Assembly (NCBI GenBank): GCA_946534345.1
Contig: CAMNCL010000001.1
Location: 151,175 to 194,624 of the forward strand
Origin: an uncultured Caryophanales bacterium
GTDB taxonomy: Bacteria; Bacillota_I; Bacilli_A; RF39; UBA660
Length of the DNA: 43,450 nucleotides
Direction of reading: 5' to 3'
The notes beneath the pieces are model-generated. The model was not told the DNA's origin, ran no database searches, and was given only the letters and a program-made list of their open reading frames with translations. The position numbers were made by a program, and so were the translations under genes. Positions 42,901 to 43,450 of this stretch are shown here, in pieces; position 1 is the stretch's first letter, and each line of letters opens with the position of its first letter.

Positions 42901-43450
42901 GATCCGGATTTTAAAGCACGTGAAGTAACATTAAGTAATGATGATTGGACTGAAACAATCGCAAACCTTCCAAAATATGAACATGGACACCTTGCGGTTT
43001 ATACATGGACAGAAGATACTGCAGGTTTACCTGAAGGATATTCTTTAAGTGATAAATCTGTAAATGGTACAGTAACTACACTTACTAACCATAGAGATAT
43101 TGAAACAACTACAGCAACTGTTAAGAAAGTATGGGATGATGCTAACAATCAAGATGGTAAGAGACCAACAACTATCTCAGCTCAATTAAAAGCAGATGGT
43201 GTAGCTGTACAAAAAGATGGAAAAGATGTTGTAGTAGAATTAACTGCTGATAATAGTTGGACTGCAACAATAGAAGATTTACCATTAAATAATAATGGTG
43301 AAGCTATTGAGTATACATGGTCAGAAGATGAAACTGGATTACCAGCAGGATATAAATTATCTGGAACTTCTAAAAGTGGAACAGTAACAACATTAACAAA
43401 TAGTTATACACCAGAAAAAGAAAAGATTACTGTAACTAAGATCTGGAAAG
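39940..43450 (+). CDS. large VWA and Cna-B repeat adhesin (3' partial)
   Basis: The frame is open from ATG 39940 to the window end, at least 1170 residues. GGAAGG precedes it; a second ATG at 39961 behind AGGGGG is in frame. An N-terminal helix (24-45) follows a Lys-rich stretch. The von Willebrand A domain has the MIDAS motif DRSGS (Asp99, Ser101, Ser103), then GGTNW and FSDGSP. From about residue 545 come Cna-B domains and an FctA-like NVKKIVNGENANPNDTFEFTI unit, ending in repeats of KVWDD...RP...YTWTE. This is the architecture of pilus tip adhesins; isopeptide cross-links would stiffen it. Any sortase signal lies beyond the window. Confidence 0.88.
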   Translation, partial: MKNSGGKMKKVYKLKKRNFLISSLLVLGVFLITLGGLFSAKSIMSNLRNFFDENEKLGEKNISPNKIGEQFDGTYKLSLTVTGDAVKNPSNVNIIVIVDRSGSMDEGSGTGAYVASNSNAATMYGFIDGEYRRLTRQSSGYGPWTTYSYWYNGEEYTGQRYIYDGTATRLEATQAAVNGLANTLLGYNGKDGNPDDVVEMALVSFATTARTDRAPTTSASDFVSSVNSLNATGGTNWESALQEANEISFGANDNDPTYVIFFSDGSPTFHSTNGGYNNWNRDYGVYGSGGESEPNMERSYTQAVDDATTLATQVGASNFYTIFAYGTTTGSSYMKSLTTAAGAPATNNYSASSTAELQEAFAAILEEIEMSGIGNVDIVDGTTNKVATSSGVAELLEIDKNSFQYWRTKDGVRTEWKKTDDPAPPDAEFVESTGEVKWDLSSLGVLENDVTYEVTFDVYPSQETYDLIADLKNDKIDYDTEVDPAIKKYLHKNGDSYSLATNTVDENGNSTATITYTDTRTDEGEKSYTYTNPQPVATDASSISIKKTWDNDIDTRTERPVSVNLQRDGENFYPAELNSNNGFELNDIAIAVGLARLDGDTLTVLDTGHDYKFAELGSESYNWELQTETVHPMLINGVIKKLILVEDESTIPSAMGDKKYYDGYYKLGNKYYKDEGTNPTIHAINHRRSNLNVKKIVNGENANPNDTFEFTIRVTQNGEDGQAIADDTTTNNDDIWFSICDTTIDSTCKDPNSLVKDESLVTGAQKEMRDGAWTGYYYVTNTSEVKVKLKDKYNLRFTNLVSNTDFSVVEGNTTNYELEKIETTSGFDSNKDSKSISGKTITGHIGQSNKVYQIEYTNKNTNPETVDAKVKKVWNDANNQDGKRPETLTVTLSDGKTATLSERNNWEATISGLPKYKNGEEVEYTWTEGTLPAGYEMTSNKTEGLITTITNKHVPELTEATVVKVWDDDKDRDKERPDTLKVTLTSSDPDFKAREVTLSNDDWTETIANLPKYEHGHLAVYTWTEDTAGLPEGYSLSDKSVNGTVTTLTNHRDIETTTATVKKVWDDANNQDGKRPTTISAQLKADGVAVQKDGKDVVVELTADNSWTATIEDLPLNNNGEAIEYTWSEDETGLPAGYKLSGTSKSGTVTTLTNSYTPEKEKITVTKIWK
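42538..43449 (+). repeat. tandem Cna-B repeats
   Basis: Three units of about 280-300 bases begin at about 42541, 42817 and 43111, each opening with VKKVWNDA- or VVKVWDDD-like sequence and closing with a TTLTN-type strand; a fourth starts at the window end. Units 1 and 3 share AACCAAGATGGTAAGAGACC-type stretches with few changes. Confidence 0.8.

Noticed and set aside
1-43450. Mycoplasma-type code with TGA as Trp
   Set aside because: Several genes end at TGA at the expected length, and Trp is encoded by TGG throughout.

Overview
The window is very AT-rich, dense in genes and almost entirely + strand. It carries Gram-positive features: SipW-type secretion, Cna-B surface proteins with LPXTG-like tails, strong AGGAGG-type ribosome binding sites and U-tailed hairpin terminators. 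TGA is used as a stop (for example at the ends of the genes at 1123 and 34967), so the code is standard. This fits a low-GC Bacillota, probably a gut Bacilli lineage (Erysipelotrichales or RF39-like). The sequence alone does not give a species.

Layout. 1-3.1 kb: a tightly packed cassette of small DUF4176-like proteins, a helical protein, a 419-aa protein with a glycine-rich membrane segment and a small two-helix membrane protein. It looks like a type VII secretion effector/immunity cassette continuing from upstream. 3.1-5.8 kb: a HAD protein, then a 13-codon leader and terminator ahead of a tandem metallophosphoesterase. 5.9-11.2 kb: a SipW-type module with a TasA-like protein, a signal peptidase fused to a multi-pass membrane domain, a DUF5305 protein and an 802-aa surface protein with a Hint (hedgehog/intein) domain. 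11.2-14.4 kb: divergent genes for a thioester-domain/Cna-B surface protein and a membrane-anchored Pro/Gln-rich protein. 14.5-18.5 kb: patatin, YbaK-like deacylase, HExxH protein and a ClpX-like AAA+ protein with a new N-terminal region. 18.5-25.8 kb: housekeeping genes, two tRNAs (Met-CAT, Gln-CTG), a small membrane/nudix operon, gltX and a slipin.

25.8-34.4 kb is a surface polysaccharide locus: initiating sugar-phosphate transferase, DUF4422 glycosyltransferase, LicD, HAD protein, Wzy-like polymerase, Wzx-like flippase, a ruined acyltransferase and glf (UDP-galactopyranose mutase). It should make a galactofuranose-containing, possibly phosphocholine- or other phospho-substituted polymer. 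34.4-37.9 kb holds a GNAT protein, a second HExxH protein, a 584-aa protein with two HEPN-type RX4H motifs followed directly by a promoter and a structured, terminated non-coding RNA candidate, and a shortened RhuM-like gene. 37.9-43.45 kb holds a second thioester/Cna-B surface protein and, divergently, a large VWA/Cna-B adhesin that runs off the window.

The candidate for an undescribed system is the dual-HEPN gene plus structured RNA at 35.4-37.4 kb. Next are the SipW/DUF5305/Hint surface module and the type VII-like effector cassette. All function statements come from reading motifs by eye; no database search was run.
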